The position numbers and the translations under genes were made by a program. DNA of 64,000 nucleotides from Aquimarina sp. Aq78. GTDB taxonomy: Bacteria; Bacteroidota; Bacteroidia; Flavobacteriales; Flavobacteriaceae. Below, in pieces: positions 19,936 to 28,476 of this stretch. Position 1 is the first letter of the stretch, and every line of letters starts with the position of its first letter. The DNA is taken from NCBI RefSeq assembly GCF_900299525.1, contig NZ_OMKA01000020.1:1-64000 (forward strand), in the 5' to 3' direction. The notes under the pieces were generated by a model. It was given only the letters and a program-made list of their open reading frames with translations, did not search any database and was not told the origin of the DNA.

Positions 19936-21252
19936 TTATACCGCATCAGACAAGCTGGTAAATGTGAAATCTCTTATTTTCATATAAGGCACTAAATTAC
20001 CATCTATCCTAACTTGCTTACCGAGTGTCTCAAGATTATTAAGCATAATGATCGGACTCTCATTGAATCTAAAATTCTTTATCGGATGCTTTATTTTTCC
20101 ATTCTCGATATAGAACGTTCCATCCCTTGTAAGACCAGTATATAAAAGAGTTTGAGGATCTACATTTCTAATGTACCATAATCTGGTAACCAAAATCCCC
20201 TTTTTCGTATTCTTGATAAGATCTTCTAGAGAAGCATCGCCTCCCTGCATAATAAAATTAGAAGGAAAAGGCACAGGTTTCACTCCTTTTTGTTCTGCCC
20301 AATATCGACTATATGCAAGGTTTTTCACTGCTCCTTTTTCTATCCAGCTAGTTTTTTTCAATGGCTGCCCTTGCCCATTCCAGGTACTGGTAGGAACTTC
20401 AGGATCTAAAGGATTTGACCATATATTTACTCGTTCGTCTACGATTTTTTCTCCTAACTTAGTTCCTCCACCTTCTTTAGACATAAAACTTCGTCCTTCA
20501 TCTGCTCTACGGGCATTTAAAGATCTTCCCATATTACCCAATAGGCCAATTGATGCTGCTGGTTCAAGTATTACAGTGTATTTACCTGGTTCTATTGCTT
20601 TAGCTTCTCTAGACATCAACGCTTTATCTATCGCTATTTTTGAAGCTTCACCAGCGTTAAATTTACTAATATCATTGTAATCTCTCGATACCCAACCTGA
20701 TCCGGTACCATCATTACTTCTCATAGTAACGGTAAAATTAGAATCTGTGGATTTATTATAAGCAAACAACCCTTTAGAGTTTAGCATTGCACTAAATCTT
20801 GAGGAGTCATCAAAAAACCCGGCAGCTGTAACTTTCTTGGCTGCAGCAGGTTCAATACTACTGTTTGCTACATTAGCACGATACTCTGGTGTAATGTTTG
20901 CAGTTGCTTCACTAAAAGTAATAGACTCATCATAGGTTTGCGGACCTAGAGGTTCCATAAACTCTGGGTTTTCTGGAGAAAGTTTCGCCAGCTCTTCTGC
21001 TCTTTTTACTACTTTCTTTAAAGATTCATCATCAAATTCGTCAATCGTCGCTGTGCCAGATTTTTTACCAAAATTTGATTGTACTACCAAGGTTTGATTA
21101 GATCTGTGACCAGCGGTAGATACCGTATTTCGCGCATAGCGGATATTACCGCTTTCACTTCCGTTTAAATTAATTTCGCAAGCATCTGCTGTAGAAAAGC
21201 TTAATGCTTTTTCCATAATTTGCTTTGCTTCTTCTTTTGTATATATTGCCAT
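19936..21252 (-). CDS. tldE: TldE/PmbA-like metalloprotease subunit
   Basis: The protein has 438 residues, normal for TldE/PmbA. It contains the family layout (ADACEINLNGSESGNIRYARN near the start, EPAASIGLLGNMGRSLNARR in the middle) but lacks the HExxxH zinc motif. That is expected, because in TldD/TldE heterodimers only TldD carries the metal. No signal peptide is visible at the chosen ATG (MAIYTKEEAKQ). It lies 32 bases after tldD in the same transcription unit and is closed by a terminator. The complex unfolds and cleaves peptides in the families studied; the substrate here is unknown. Confidence 0.88.
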   Translation of the reverse strand: MAIYTKEEAKQIMEKALSFSTADACEINLNGSESGNIRYARNTVSTAGHRSNQTLVVQSNFGKKSGTATIDEFDDESLKKVVKRAEELAKLSPENPEFMEPLGPQTYDESITFSEATANITPEYRANVANSSIEPAAAKKVTAAGFFDDSSRFSAMLNSKGLFAYNKSTDSNFTVTMRSNDGTGSGWVSRDYNDISKFNAGEASKIAIDKALMSREAKAIEPGKYTVILEPAASIGLLGNMGRSLNARRADEGRSFMSKEGGGTKLGEKIVDERVNIWSNPLDPEVPTSTWNGQGQPLKKTSWIEKGAVKNLAYSRYWAEQKGVKPVPFPSNFIMQGGDASLEDLIKNTKKGILVTRLWYIRNVDPQTLLYTGLTRDGTFYIENGKIKHPIKNFRFNESPIIMLNNLETLGKQVRIDGNLVPYMKIRDFTFTSLSDAV

Positions 21253-21284
21253 GATGTTTTTTGTATTTATTGTAAAACAATGTT

Positions 21285-22925
21285 TTAAATAGTTCTACCC
21301 GTATTGATCACATTTACATTATTAAACCTGGTAGTAGAGCTACCATGTGATACAGCACTTATCTGAGAAGGCTGGCCCTTACCATCAAAAAATGAACCGA
21401 ACATGCGATAATCACTCTTATCACATATTTTGGCACAAGAATTCCAAAACTCCTGTGTATTAGATTGATAGGCAACGTCATCTAACATTCCTACAATCTC
21501 TCCATTCTTAATTTCGTAAAATGCAGTTCCTCCAAATTGAAAGTTATATCGTTGCTGATCAATAGAGTATGACCCTCTACCAGCAATATAAATACCTTTT
21601 TCTACATCTTTAATCATGTCAGAAACACCATATTTCTCTTTGCCAGCCTCTAATGAGACATTAGGCATACGCTGAAATTGTACATCATTCCAACTCTGAG
21701 AATAACAGCAACCATGCGATTCGTTCTGATCAATCATATGTACTTGATCACGAATAGCTTGATAGTTGGTTAATATACCATTACGTACCAGATCCCACTG
21801 CTTAGTTTTCACTCCTTCATCATCATATCCAACAGCTCCAAGAGATCCTACTTGTGTTTTATCTGCTACCAGATTTACAATATCACTTCCATATTTAAAG
21901 TTCTTTGATTTCCATTTATCCAGTGTAGCAAAACTTGTACCTGCATAATTGGCTTCGTATCCAAGAACACGATCCAATTCTAATGGGTGACCTACAGACT
22001 CATGAATTGTTAACCCTAAATGATTAGGTTCTAAAACAAGATCATATTTACCAGCTTCAACAGATTTGGCAGTAAGTCTTTCTTTTGCTTGCTTGGCTGC
22101 CAGAGTAGCATCCTCTATCATATCATAGCTACCTCTATATAGTCTTAGTCCAGCAGGGCCTTCTAATTTTTCAGAATCCAAACCATCCATATATTCATAC
22201 CCCATTCCCATAGGTGCACTCATTGCCTGACGTGATTTAAATTTATTAGATGCTCGATCTATAGCTGTTACTGTAAAAGTTGGCCATATACGGTGTACGT
22301 CCTGATCAATATAAGATCCTTCTGTAGAAGCAAAATACTTCTGTTCATTTACCATAAAAAGACCTGAATTAACAAAGTTTGCACCATTTTTCAACGCTGC
22401 TGCATTAGCACTAAGTAAAAGATCTACTTTTTCTGAAACTGGTACATTTTTAAAGTCTTTTTTAATTGGAGTTTTCCAGGATACTTCTCCATATGACTGC
22501 ACCGGCGCTAATTTCACAGGAACTTTCTGAATCTTTGAATTAGCTTTAGCAATAGCGATAGCTTGTTCGGTTGCTTTTTTGATACCTGCATCCGAAACAT
22601 TATTCGTAGAAGCAAAGCCCCATGTACCATTTGCTACCACTCGAATCCCTATACCAAAAGATTCTGTATTTACCACATTCTGTACTTTATCTTCTCTGGT
22701 AAACACATATTGATTTAAATACCTTCCTATTCTGGCATCTGCATATGATGCTCCCATGGATTTTGCGGTGTTTAACGCTACATCCGCTAATTTCTTTTTG
22801 ATTGCTACATCCATACCAGGATTTAGCAATGCTTCTACCGGAATATTATTCCCCATCATCAGGGAAGGCATCATTAAAGCGCCTGATCCTATTCCTGCAT
22901 ATTTAACAAAGTCTCTTCGTTTCAT
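21285..22925 (-). CDS. tldD: TldD-like zinc metalloprotease with twin-arginine-type signal
   Basis: The protein has 546 residues. The N-terminus (MKRRDFVKYAGIGSGALMM) has an RR motif and hydrophobic core resembling a twin-arginine signal, so it may be exported folded. The zinc motif HESVGH followed by LELDRVLGYEANYAG (about residues 317-337) is the TldD signature. It pairs with the TldE-like protein encoded 32 bases downstream. Start choice is supported by an unusually perfect AGGAGG seven bases upstream. If it is exported, TldE, which lacks a visible signal, would need to be carried along or act elsewhere; that is an open question. Confidence 0.88.
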   Translation of the reverse strand: MKRRDFVKYAGIGSGALMMPSLMMGNNIPVEALLNPGMDVAIKKKLADVALNTAKSMGASYADARIGRYLNQYVFTREDKVQNVVNTESFGIGIRVVANGTWGFASTNNVSDAGIKKATEQAIAIAKANSKIQKVPVKLAPVQSYGEVSWKTPIKKDFKNVPVSEKVDLLLSANAAALKNGANFVNSGLFMVNEQKYFASTEGSYIDQDVHRIWPTFTVTAIDRASNKFKSRQAMSAPMGMGYEYMDGLDSEKLEGPAGLRLYRGSYDMIEDATLAAKQAKERLTAKSVEAGKYDLVLEPNHLGLTIHESVGHPLELDRVLGYEANYAGTSFATLDKWKSKNFKYGSDIVNLVADKTQVGSLGAVGYDDEGVKTKQWDLVRNGILTNYQAIRDQVHMIDQNESHGCCYSQSWNDVQFQRMPNVSLEAGKEKYGVSDMIKDVEKGIYIAGRGSYSIDQQRYNFQFGGTAFYEIKNGEIVGMLDDVAYQSNTQEFWNSCAKICDKSDYRMFGSFFDGKGQPSQISAVSHGSSTTRFNNVNVINTGRTI

Positions 22926-22932
22926 ATATAAA

Positions 22933-22938
22933 CCTCCT
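22933..22938 (-). promoter_or_regulatory. Strong Shine-Dalgarno (AGGAGG) before tldD
   Basis: The minus strand reads AGGAGG with seven bases before the ATG at 22925. Bacteroidetes genes, including most here, rarely have this motif. It fixes the tldD start. Confidence 0.7.
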
Positions 22939-23015
22939 TTTTTGATTGAATGAATATTTAATTAATTATTAGTTGCGATTTTTTTCTTTTTTAATTAATT
23001 CAATAGGTACTAATC

Positions 23016-23045
23016 TAAATTTATAGACATAAATCATTAAAGCAA
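23016..23045 (-). promoter_or_regulatory. Probable tldD promoter
   Basis: The minus strand has TAAATTTA (23016-23023), seven of eight matches to TAnnTTTG. A TTG at 23043-23045 lies 19 bases upstream. The leader to tldD would be about 85 bases. Confidence 0.45.
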
Positions 23046-23563
23046 TGTCTATTTTTATGAAGAAATACATTTTTTATTTTTTTAGAAATAGTCAAAAACT
23101 AATACTAGTTTCTTTACTCTTGAATAGTATCCCCCATACTAAAAACCATATCATACTAAAAAGAAGTCAATAAGGTCAGTTTTTTATTTTTAGCACAGCA
23201 TTAAAAGTAGAAAATTTATGTCAAATAACAATAGTGCCTTAAAATGTTAAAAAAGGAGTAAGAATTTTCGTATCTAAAAATCACCTTATTCACCAAAAAC
23301 ACATAACCACCTAATTATCAATATTTTAAATCAAAAAAAGTCATTTAATATATTATCAAAAAATCCCCAACAAAATACCCGAATCACCGAATCTGAGTAT
23401 ATTTAAAATTTTGTTAAACTTTTACATTTTTAACTTAATAGTTATCAAAATCTTAAATCGTATCCATGATGATTACCTATTTATAACACTAAGTATCATT
23501 TACATGAATGAACTGAAAGCGTTGTAACACCCTTACCTAAACTTAAAAACATCTTTTTTATAT
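23046..23563. other. Divergent intergenic region between tldD and the sulfur cluster
   Basis: AT-rich, with no convincing open frame. A second imperfect GTAAC-like element (GTAACACCCTTAC) lies at about 23524-23536, just upstream of the perfect operator. Otherwise I see nothing structured. Confidence 0.4.
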
Positions 23564-23607
23564 GTAACCTTTGTTACTGATATTATTTTTATGATGCTTT
23601 ACTTTTA
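23564..23607 (+). promoter_or_regulatory. Crp/Fnr-type operator plus -7 box for DUF983-crp
   Basis: A perfect GTAAC-CTTT-GTTAC lies at 23564-23577 and TACTTTTA at 23600-23607, with 33 bases between their centres. The same geometry recurs at three other promoters of this region. Because the -7 box lies inside the longer open frame from 23591, the DUF983 protein must start at 23624. Confidence 0.75.
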
Positions 23608-23623
23608 TCCAAAATTCATCAAC

Positions 23624-24022
23624 ATGTTTGGTAAAGGTTCAAAGTTATATAGCATATTGTCTTTAAAATGCCCACGATGCCATAATGGGTCATTTCTAGA
23701 AGCTAATCCATATCATTTGGGGCGTTTCAATAAGGTAAAAAAGAGATGTCCTTCCTGTCAGTTAAAATATAGTATAGAACCAAGTTTTTATTATGGTTCA
23801 ATGTACGTCTCTTATGCAGTTGGTATAGCCATAAGTGTAGCTGTTTTCATCCTCATACAACTGTTTGGATTAGATCTGGCTCCAACGTATATTTTTATCA
23901 CTATTGTTGTAGCCCTTATACTTTTAATGCCATACATCGGAGCTATTTCAAAATTAATTTGGGCTAATTTTTTCTTTACCTATGATGCATCTATAGCCAA
24001 AGCCAAACAAGATTCCAAATGA
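23624..24022 (+). CDS. DUF983 membrane protein with two CxxC motifs
   Basis: About 132 residues from ATG 23624 (MFGKGSKLYSILSLKC). CPRC near residue 14 and CPSC near residue 39 form a zinc-ribbon-like pair. Then come the family motif EPSFYYGSMYVSYAVG and two membrane helices (about 60-80 and 85-108). This is the DUF983 layout, whose function is not established. An upstream ATG at 23591 is in frame, but it precedes the inferred transcription start. The stop overlaps the ATG of the Crp/Fnr gene (ATGA), so the two are co-translated and share one operator-controlled promoter. Confidence 0.85.
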   Translation: MFGKGSKLYSILSLKCPRCHNGSFLEANPYHLGRFNKVKKRCPSCQLKYSIEPSFYYGSMYVSYAVGIAISVAVFILIQLFGLDLAPTYIFITIVVALILLMPYIGAISKLIWANFFFTYDASIAKAKQDSK

Positions 24023-24654
24023 TTCAAGAATTGAAAAACAGCTACGGACGCCAGTTTGAAAACGCTTTGATAAATGACATACTACAAGTCGGGACTTTTA
24101 GAGAAGTTCCTGAAGGATACAAATTGATCGAGATTGGAGATTACATTAAAGGGATGCCATTGCTTGTGTCTGGCGTAGTAAAAGTACTTAGAGAAGACAA
24201 AGAAGGAGACGAATTGCTGTTATATTACCTGGAACAAGGTGATACTTGTTCGATGACAATGACCTGTTGCATTGGTCAAACCCAAAGTGAAATAAGGGCA
24301 ATAGCAGAAGTAGATACCAAACTCATTATGATTCCTATTAGAAAAATGGAAGAATGGACAGCCAAATACAAATCCTGGAGGAATTTTGTTTTTGAAAGTT
24401 ATCATAATCGATTAAACGAACTCCTTATAACTTTAGATAGTATTGCATTTGATAGAATGGATGAACGTCTGGTTAATTATCTTAAGGAAAAATCACGAGT
24501 TAATAAAGAGTATATTATTCGTAATACACATCAGGAAATTGCACAGGAGCTACATAGTTCGAGGGTGGTAATATCTCGTTTATTAAAAAAACTAGAACAA
24601 ATAGATAAAATAGAATTACATAGAAATTATATCAAAATTCTTGATTTATCATAG
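24019..24654 (+). CDS. Crp/Fnr family transcription regulator of the sulfur cluster
   Basis: The protein has 211 residues. The N-terminal cyclic-nucleotide-binding-like barrel (about 20-115) is followed by a long dimer helix and a C-terminal winged helix (about 150-210), with the recognition part HSSRVVISRLLKKLE. Inside the barrel there is a cysteine cluster, Cys77, Cys83 and Cys84 (GDTCSMTMTCCIG), which could sense thiols, persulfides or metal; that is an inference. The gene is co-translated with DUF983, and the unit is preceded by the same palindrome found before the SulP, persulfide dioxygenase and SQR genes. It is therefore the obvious candidate activator of all of these, including itself. 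Confidence 0.9.
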   Translation: MIQELKNSYGRQFENALINDILQVGTFREVPEGYKLIEIGDYIKGMPLLVSGVVKVLREDKEGDELLLYYLEQGDTCSMTMTCCIGQTQSEIRAIAEVDTKLIMIPIRKMEEWTAKYKSWRNFVFESYHNRLNELLITLDSIAFDRMDERLVNYLKEKSRVNKEYIIRNTHQEIAQELHSSRVVISRLLKKLEQIDKIELHRNYIKILDLS

Positions 24655-24658
24655 CTAT

Positions 24659-24702
24659 GTAACCAATGTTACTGATCATATATTACTATTCAATTACTTT
24701 TA
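24659..24702 (+). promoter_or_regulatory. Crp/Fnr-type operator plus -7 box for sulP
   Basis: GTAAC-CAAT-GTTAC at 24659-24672, perfect inverted repeat, and TACTTTTA at 24695-24702, 33 bases centre to centre. The SulP start codon is 19 bases after the -7 box. Confidence 0.78.
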
Positions 24703-24721
24703 GTTATAAATCTGCACATAC

Positions 24722-26461
24722 ATGTTAAAACGATATCTTCCTGTTTTTCAATGGCTTCCTGATTATAAAAAAAAGTTTTTATCAGGAGATATTGCAGCAG
24801 GTGTAACTGTTGGTATAATGCTTATCCCACAAGGAATGGCATATGCCATGATTGCAGGTCTGCCCCCTGTATTTGGATTATACGCTGCGCTAATTCCGCA
24901 AGTGGTCTATGCTATAATGGGCACCTCTCGACAATTGGCAGTAGGGCCCGTAGCAATGGATTCCCTTCTTGTAGCGTCTGGATTGGGTGCACTCTCGCTT
25001 TCAGGTATTGACGAATATATAACTATGGCAATTTTTCTCTCTCTTTTTATGGGTAGTATTCAGTTTATCCTGGGAGTATTAAAAATGGGGTTTTTGGTAA
25101 ACTTTTTATCCAAACCAGTCATAAGTGGCTTTACCTCTGCTGCTGCAATTATTATTGGACTTAGCCAATTAAAACATGTATTAGGAACAGAAATTGAGCG
25201 TAGCAACCAAGTGCATATTTTGTTACATAACGCATTCAAAACCTTAGATCAAACTAATTTTTTGACCTTGGGTATTGGTATTCTTGCAATTGTGCTCATC
25301 AAGATTATAAAAAAAATAAACCGAAAAATCCCTGCGGCATTAATTGTAGTTATTCTTGGAATCGTTGGTGTTTATACCTCGGGTATAGATGATCTGGGCG
25401 TAAAAATTGTTGGTGCAATACCAAAGGGATTGCCAGAATTTGGGATACCTTCTGTTGATTATTCCAGAATTTCAGAACTTGTGCCCATAGCTTTTACTTT
25501 GGCTCTTATTGCGTTTATGGAAGCTATTTCTGTAGCCAAAGCAGTAGAAGAAAAACATACAGAATATGAAGTCGATCCGAATCAGGAACTAATTGCTCTT
25601 GGAACATCTAATATTATCGGCTCCTTATTTCAATCTTATCCAACAACAGGTGGTTTTTCCAGAACAGCAGTTAATGATCAAGCTGGCGCAAAAACAGGTA
25701 TAGCACCAATTATAAGCGCTGTTGTAGTTGGATTAACTTTATTATTTCTAACTCCTCTTTTTTATTTTTTACCCAACGCGATTCTTGCAGCTATAATTAT
25801 GGTAGCAGTATTTGGGTTAATCGATCTAAAATATCCTATTGTACTTTTTAAAAACAGAAAAGATGAATTTGGCCTTCTCCTTCTCACCTTTTTGATTACT
25901 CTTATCATTGGTATTAAAGAAGGAATACTATCTGGTGTACTATTCTCTTTATTGATATTAGTCTACCGAACTTCAAAACCTCACATTGCAGTTTTGGGGA
26001 AAATAAAAGGAACCAATTACTTCAAAAACATTAATCGTTTTAGTAATGATATTGAAACGCAACAGTATATTCTGATTATTCGTTTTGATGCTCAGTTGTA
26101 TTTCGGAAATAAAGATTATTTCAAAAAAGAGCTCTATAAGCAGGTTGATTTAAAAGGAAAAGAGCTAAACACCATTATTCTTAATGCAGAAGCCATAAAT
26201 TATATCGACAGCAGTGCTGTACATGTACTCAAACAGATTGTCAAAGATCTCAAAAGTAAAGATATTCAGTTTATCATTGCCGGGGCAATAGGACCAACAA
26301 GGGATATTATATTTAGCAGTGGTCTTATAGAGTGTATAGGTAAAGAAAATCTTTTTGTAAAAGTTTATGAAGCATATGATCACTGCAATAATGCAAGTAA
26401 AAAGACTGCTATACAAGAAAAAATTTCTCTCCAAACAAAAAAAGCACCTTCTGTAACATAA
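24722..26461 (+). CDS. SulP family anion transporter with STAS domain
   Basis: The protein has 579 residues. The hallmark start of the SulP family is visible (DIAAGVTVGIMLIPQGMAYAMIAGLPPVFGLYAALIPQ), as is the conserved QSYPTTGGFSRTAVNDQAGAKT region (about 305-327). About ten to twelve membrane segments cover residues 20-430. A C-terminal STAS domain (about 440-560) contains LNAEAINYIDSSAVHVL. Family members move sulfate, bicarbonate or other anions. Its place between a sulfur-linked regulator and persulfide dioxygenase, under the same operator, suggests sulfate or sulfite handling. The transport direction cannot be read from sequence. Confidence 0.9.
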   Translation: MLKRYLPVFQWLPDYKKKFLSGDIAAGVTVGIMLIPQGMAYAMIAGLPPVFGLYAALIPQVVYAIMGTSRQLAVGPVAMDSLLVASGLGALSLSGIDEYITMAIFLSLFMGSIQFILGVLKMGFLVNFLSKPVISGFTSAAAIIIGLSQLKHVLGTEIERSNQVHILLHNAFKTLDQTNFLTLGIGILAIVLIKIIKKINRKIPAALIVVILGIVGVYTSGIDDLGVKIVGAIPKGLPEFGIPSVDYSRISELVPIAFTLALIAFMEAISVAKAVEEKHTEYEVDPNQELIALGTSNIIGSLFQSYPTTGGFSRTAVNDQAGAKTGIAPIISAVVVGLTLLFLTPLFYFLPNAILAAIIMVAVFGLIDLKYPIVLFKNRKDEFGLLLLTFLITLIIGIKEGILSGVLFSLLILVYRTSKPHIAVLGKIKGTNYFKNINRFSNDIETQQYILIIRFDAQLYFGNKDYFKKELYKQVDLKGKELNTIILNAEAINYIDSSAVHVLKQIVKDLKSKDIQFIIAGAIGPTRDIIFSSGLIECIGKENLFVKVYEAYDHCNNASKKTAIQEKISLQTKKAPSVT

Positions 26462-26496
26462 GTAACTGTATAAGAATAGCATCCATACTACCTTTA
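26453..26496 (+). promoter_or_regulatory. Degenerate Crp/Fnr-type operator plus -7 box for the persulfide dioxygenase gene
   Basis: GTAAC-ATAA-GTAAC at 26453-26466 has one mismatch in the second arm and overlaps the sulP stop codon. TACCTTTA lies at 26489-26496. The centres are again exactly 33 bases apart, which argues that the site is real despite the mismatch. Confidence 0.65.
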
Positions 26497-26526
26497 TACT
26501 ATTAAACCTTTTAAAAGTAAATACTT

Positions 26527-27942
26527 ATGAAAATAGAACAGATTTATACGGGCTGCTTAGCCCACGCTGCTTACTATATAGAGAATAATGGAGAAGCTGC
26601 AGTTTTTGATCCCCTTAGAGAAGTACAGCCTTATATTGATCGCGCAAAAGAAGATAATGCAAAAATAAAATATGTATTCGAAACTCATTTTCATGCAGAT
26701 TTTGTGAGTGGGCATCTTGACTTAAGAAAAAAAGCAGGAGCAGAAATTGTTTTTGGCCCTAGTGCTAAACCAGGATATAATGCAACGATTGCAGAAGATG
26801 GCCAGGTTTTTAAAATTGGAGAGTATAAAATAAAAGCAATTCATACTCCGGGTCATACCATGGAGAGTACCACATACTTACTCATAGATGATAAAGGAAC
26901 AGAACATGGGATTATTACCGGAGACACATTATTTATAGGTGATGTAGGCCGCCCAGATCTCGCTCAACATGTCGTATCTGAGTTAACTGAAGAAAAATTA
27001 GCAAGTCATTTATACGACTCTCTTCGCAATAAAATAATGCCTCTAAGTGACGATCTGATAGTATATCCTAATCATGGGGCTGGTTCTGCTTGTGGTAAAA
27101 TGATGAGCAAAGAAACTACTGATACTCTTGGGCATCAGAAAAAAGTAAATTATGCTTTACGCGAAGACATGACAAAAGAAGAATTTATCGATGCACTACT
27201 TACTGGATTAACTGCTCCTCCAGGGTATTTTCCTCAAAATGTCTTAATGAACATCAAAGGATACGATAGTCTTGATGAAGTAATGGATCGAGCAATAAAA
27301 CCATTACTTCCAGACGCTTTTGAAGTGATAGCCACTGAAACGGATGCATTAATGCTTGATACCCGAAATGCTGAAGATTTTACTAAAGGATTCATTCCTA
27401 ACAGTATTAATATTGGTTTGGAAGGAAGTTTTGCTCAATGGGTGGGAGAAATGATTCCCGATGTGAAACAAAAAATATTGCTTATCACCTACCCTGGAAA
27501 GGAAAAAGAAGCAATTACCAGGTTATCAAGAGTAGGATATGATTATACCATAGGATATCTTAATAATGGTTTTGATTCATGGAAAGATGCGAAAAAAGAA
27601 TTCGAAACTTCAAAAAGAATCACTGCAGAAGAATTTGAAAACTCCTATATCAAAGAAAAACCTTTAGTTTTTGATATCCGTAAAAAAAGCGAATACGATT
27701 CAGAACACATCATTGATGCTATAAATACTCCATTAAATGAGATTAATAAACATTTAGCAAAGTTTCCTAAAGACAAGCCCTTTGTATTATACTGTGCAGG
27801 GGGATACAGAAGCATGATAGCCTCTTCTATTTTAAAACAAAGAGGGTGGAATCAGTTTGTTGATATAATTGGTGGATTTGCAGAAATTGCAAAGACTAAT
27901 ATTCCGAAATCAGAATATATCTGTCCGACTACACTATTATAA
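26527..27942 (+). CDS. Persulfide dioxygenase (MBL fold) fused to two rhodanese domains
   Basis: The protein has 471 residues. The metallo-beta-lactamase part (about 1-240) shows THFHADFVSGH (about 53-63), HTPGHT and GDTLFIGDVGRPD, the iron-binding motifs of ETHE1/persulfide dioxygenases, which oxidise glutathione or similar persulfide to sulfite. Two rhodanese-like domains follow. The first (about 260-355) has no catalytic cysteine (LLITYPGKE). The second (about 365-465) has YCAGGYRS, with Cys near 425, and should transfer sulfane sulfur. It has its own operator and promoter and is closed by a terminator. Together with SQR it makes a sulfide oxidation route. Confidence 0.92.
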   Translation: MKIEQIYTGCLAHAAYYIENNGEAAVFDPLREVQPYIDRAKEDNAKIKYVFETHFHADFVSGHLDLRKKAGAEIVFGPSAKPGYNATIAEDGQVFKIGEYKIKAIHTPGHTMESTTYLLIDDKGTEHGIITGDTLFIGDVGRPDLAQHVVSELTEEKLASHLYDSLRNKIMPLSDDLIVYPNHGAGSACGKMMSKETTDTLGHQKKVNYALREDMTKEEFIDALLTGLTAPPGYFPQNVLMNIKGYDSLDEVMDRAIKPLLPDAFEVIATETDALMLDTRNAEDFTKGFIPNSINIGLEGSFAQWVGEMIPDVKQKILLITYPGKEKEAITRLSRVGYDYTIGYLNNGFDSWKDAKKEFETSKRITAEEFENSYIKEKPLVFDIRKKSEYDSEHIIDAINTPLNEINKHLAKFPKDKPFVLYCAGGYRSMIASSILKQRGWNQFVDIIGGFAEIAKTNIPKSEYICPTTLL

Positions 27943-27961
27943 TGTATAGAAATTAGAAGTA

Positions 27962-27998
27962 AAACACCTGAATTTAAAATGAACAGATTCGGGTGTTT
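27962..27998 (+). terminator. Terminator after the persulfide dioxygenase gene
   Basis: Twelve-base arms (27962-27973 and 27987-27998) pair with one G-T and a 13-base loop, followed by ATTTTT. It lies 20 bases after the stop codon. Confidence 0.8.
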
Positions 27999-28084
27999 AT
28001 TTTTAAATGTATTATGCGAATTTAAGTTACTACCCGTATAAAACAAAAGTTATTGTAAAATAGTTACTTTAATATAACCCAGCT

Positions 28085-28447
28085 ATGATGTCAATTTTTA
28101 AGACTCTTTTTAGAATACAAAATCGACAAACCGATGCCATTACCAAAATTGATGTTCCTGCATTCAAAGAAGCCATTTCAGGGAAAAAAGATCTACAATT
28201 AGTAGATGTAAGAACACCATATGAATATAATACCGATCATATTGATAATGCTTTAAATATCGATTTTTTTAAACAAACAGCATTTAAATCTTCATTCAAT
28301 GAATTTGATAAAAATGAGCCTTTGTATGTATACTGTAGAAGTGGAAATCGAAGTAAGAAAGCAGCAGTAATATTAGCAGAAATAGGATTTAAAAATATTA
28401 TAGATCTAAAAGGCGGATATATTGCTTGGGAAAAGCATAAAGACTAA
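28085..28447 (+). CDS. Single-domain rhodanese
   Basis: The protein has 120 residues. One rhodanese domain has VDVRTPYEYNTDHIDNALNI (about 40-59) and the active-site loop YCRSGNRS (Cys near 83), so it should be an active sulfurtransferase. It is cytoplasmic, with no signal visible. Starts at 28085 and 28088 are both possible. It lies between the persulfide dioxygenase terminator and the SQR operator. I do not find the phased operator in front of it, although a TACTTTAA lies just upstream. Confidence 0.88.
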   Translation: MMSIFKTLFRIQNRQTDAITKIDVPAFKEAISGKKDLQLVDVRTPYEYNTDHIDNALNIDFFKQTAFKSSFNEFDKNEPLYVYCRSGNRSKKAAVILAEIGFKNIIDLKGGYIAWEKHKD

Positions 28448-28476
28448 CACGCCAGAACATTGATTTTTTATTTTGT

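Noticed and set aside
28055-28067. Fifth Crp/Fnr-like site (GTAAA-N3-GTTAC) before the rhodanese
   Set aside because: It has a three-base spacer and one arm mismatch, lacks the TACTTTTA box at the 33-base distance, and lies too close to the start codon.
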